Below are positions 4,533-6,180 of a stretch of DNA of 6,180 nt, piece by piece. The notes under the pieces are model-generated. The model made no database searches. It saw only the letters and a list, made by a program, of their open reading frames with translations, and was not told the origin of the DNA. The DNA comes from Clostridiales bacterium (GTDB lineage: Bacteria > Bacillota_A > Clostridia > Tissierellales > Sedimentibacteraceae), in contig DOON01000159.1 in NCBI GenBank assembly GCA_003514865.1, forward strand, positions 8,993-15,172, in the 5' to 3' direction. Every line of letters begins with the position of its first letter. Position 1 is the first letter of the stretch. The translations under genes and the position numbers were made by a program.

Positions 4533-6180
4533 TTATTCAGTTGCGGCATTTTCTTCTGACCCATTTTGGCTTGCCCCGTTAGCTAATAAATTGAGCTGAT
4601 TTAATATGTTCTCCAGCTTCTTGATATTATCTCCGTACAAAGCCCAATTTCCGTTTTGAGAAGCTTTTGTCGCTTCTGAAAATAAATTATTGGCCTGTTC
4701 TATTAAATCATTTATATTTGTATTGTTATATTCTTTTTCAGGCTTCTTCTCTTCTTCCTTATGTACTCCAAATATCTTTTCTATGGCTTGCTCCAGAGTT
4801 GGCTCCATAACGATTTTTTCTCCGAATGACACAACCACCATTTTCATTTCAGGGAAATTGCTTTCAGTATCTGATTTAAGATAAATGGGCTCCACATAAA
4901 GCAATGAATCTTCTATTGGAACAACCAGCGTATTTCCTCTGAGTACCGTTGACCCGACCTGGCTCCACAGAGTGATCTGTGATGATATCACTGTATCCTG
5001 GTCTATTTTCGTCTCTATCATATTTGGACCGGGAATAGTCTTAGTTTTAGGAAATTCATACAAAATCAGCTCCCCATACTTATCCCCGTCATTTCTTGCA
5101 GCAAGAAGCGCAATCATATTATCCTTATTCTGAGGTGTATACTGAGTGGTCAGAAGAAATTCTACTCTTTCCTCGTCAGGAAGCTTGAACATAAGATAGC
5201 TGGAGCCTACTTCTTCCTCTCCATGATCCATGTATTTTTCCTTTGCACTATCCCAATAATCTTCTCTCCCGAAGAAAACTGTTGGGTTTTCTATATGATA
5301 AAGTCTATACATGTCAGATTGAACATCAAAATATTTCTGCGAGTATCTTACATGATTTTTCAATCCATCAGGCATTTGGCTGATTGGTTTGAACAAATCT
5401 GTAAATATTTTATTGTATGTCTTTATGATAGGGTCATTTTCATCTGAGATATAAAAATCTGTTGAACCGTCATAGGCATCTACAACAGCCTTAACTGAAT
5501 TTCTTATGTAGTTGACGCTGTATCCCTCAACAAACCGTTCAGTGGGCTGAGAATATGGAAATCTACTGCTTGCGGTAAATCCTTCTATAATCCAGTACAG
5601 CTTGCCATCTTCCTGGTTAACTACAATGTACGCATCGGAATCAAAGTGCAAAAATGGAGCTATTTTAGAGACTCTTTTCACTATGTTTCTGTTTATCAAT
5701 ATTCTGCTATCAGAATTTATGTTATTGGAAATCAGAAGTCTGTAGCTTCCCTCTCTTATACTGAACAAAAGCTTGTTTATAAATGACAGCCTGATTCCGA
5801 CATCACCCTTATACAGTGTTTCCACATTGTCAGAGCCTGAAGGATAGTCAAATTCCATCTCATCTGTATTTACAATTATGTAGTCATTCTGTGTTTCACC
5901 GTAATATATTTCCGGTCTTGAAATGTTAATATCCGTATTTGTAGTAGGAGGAATATTTTTTACAAGCATCTCCGGCTGCCCCTGAGGCGTAACCGCATTA
6001 ACCTGAGACATAGTTATTCCATAACCATGAGTATATTTCAAATACTGGTTTACCCATGTCCTTGCCTGCTCATTGAGGCGGTTCTGGTCCAGCTCTCTGG
6101 CGGAGAGAAATACCTGCTTATAATCCCCGTCAATTATGTATCGGTCAACATCAACATCCTTGAATACATAGTACGGCCTT
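4533..6180 (-). CDS. UPF0182 (COG1615) membrane protein, C-terminal part (partial)
   Basis: The reading frame enters from the right edge and runs 548 residues to TAA (4535-4533). It is open to position 6179, so the true start lies outside; the TTG at 6041 is an internal leucine, not a start. The first visible residues, RPYYVFKDVDVDRY, then SARELDQNRL, TWVNQYLKYTHGYG (about 41-54) and SRPEIYYGE (about 87-95), are diagnostic of UPF0182. Family members are commonly 900-1000 residues, with several transmembrane helices at the N-terminus and a large domain, probably extracytoplasmic, at the C-terminus. What is seen here is that soluble domain, with no membrane segments. A charged linker (KEEEKKPEKE) leads to a helical tail with NLFSEATKASQNGNWALYGDNIKKLENIL, also usual for the family, then an Asn/Gln/Glu-rich end. 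The molecular function is not established. The VOC gene follows 54 bases downstream on the same strand. Confidence 0.95.
   Translation of the reverse strand, partial: RPYYVFKDVDVDRYIIDGDYKQVFLSARELDQNRLNEQARTWVNQYLKYTHGYGITMSQVNAVTPQGQPEMLVKNIPPTTNTDINISRPEIYYGETQNDYIIVNTDEMEFDYPSGSDNVETLYKGDVGIRLSFINKLLFSIREGSYRLLISNNINSDSRILINRNIVKRVSKIAPFLHFDSDAYIVVNQEDGKLYWIIEGFTASSRFPYSQPTERFVEGYSVNYIRNSVKAVVDAYDGSTDFYISDENDPIIKTYNKIFTDLFKPISQMPDGLKNHVRYSQKYFDVQSDMYRLYHIENPTVFFGREDYWDSAKEKYMDHGEEEVGSSYLMFKLPDEERVEFLLTTQYTPQNKDNMIALLAARNDGDKYGELILYEFPKTKTIPGPNMIETKIDQDTVISSQITLWSQVGSTVLRGNTLVVPIEDSLLYVEPIYLKSDTESNFPEMKMVVVSFGEKIVMEPTLEQAIEKIFGVHKEEEKKPEKEYNNTNINDLIEQANNLFSEATKASQNGNWALYGDNIKKLENILNQLNLLANGASQNGSEENAATE

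Noticed and set aside
4533..6041. The UPF0182 frame as a complete 502-residue gene starting at 6041
   Set aside because: The codon there is TTG in the middle of the conserved YLKYTHGYG motif, and the family-specific sequence continues without a stop to the window edge.

Overview
The window looks like chromosomal DNA from an anaerobic, AT-rich Firmicute of the Clostridia type. The grounds are the strongly A/T-biased codons and spacers, consensus AGGAGG-type ribosome binding sites, compact hairpin terminators with long T tracts, a PAS-AAA+-Fis sigma-54 activator, a short glyoxalase I-like protein and a UPF0182 membrane protein. There is no sign of phage, insertion sequence, CRISPR array, tRNA or rRNA. 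The genus cannot be fixed from the sequence.

Layout, left to right. Positions 1-205 are non-coding. They carry a near-consensus sigma-54 (-24/-12) promoter at 12-28, pointing left out of the window, and a strong leftward terminator at 151-183. Next, on the minus strand, is a complete sigma-54 activator (206-1636). The 379-base gap after it holds an apparent 5'-truncated gene remnant (minus, 1723-1968) and the terminator of the next gene. A RimJ/RimL-type GNAT acetyltransferase (minus, 2016-2579) is divergent from a 12-helix APC-superfamily amino acid permease (plus, 2767-4062), which has a textbook sigma-A promoter. The permease converges on a glyoxalase/VOC protein (minus, 4104-4478), and the two share one hairpin terminator that lies partly inside the VOC coding sequence. 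The right end is the C-terminal part of a UPF0182 (COG1615) membrane protein (minus, 4533 to beyond 6180), probably co-transcribed with the VOC gene.

How the parts fit. The most informative signal is the pairing of the sigma-54 activator gene with a sigma-54 promoter just beyond its own terminator. The likely target is the operon that begins at or just past the left edge of the window, with the PAS domain sensing an unknown cue. The other genes look like independent short transcription units under housekeeping promoters. No clearly new multi-gene system is visible. The points most worth checking are the outward sigma-54 promoter and its possible enhancer repeats, the remnant gene between 1723 and 1968, and the GTFTGA form of the activator's sigma-54 contact loop.
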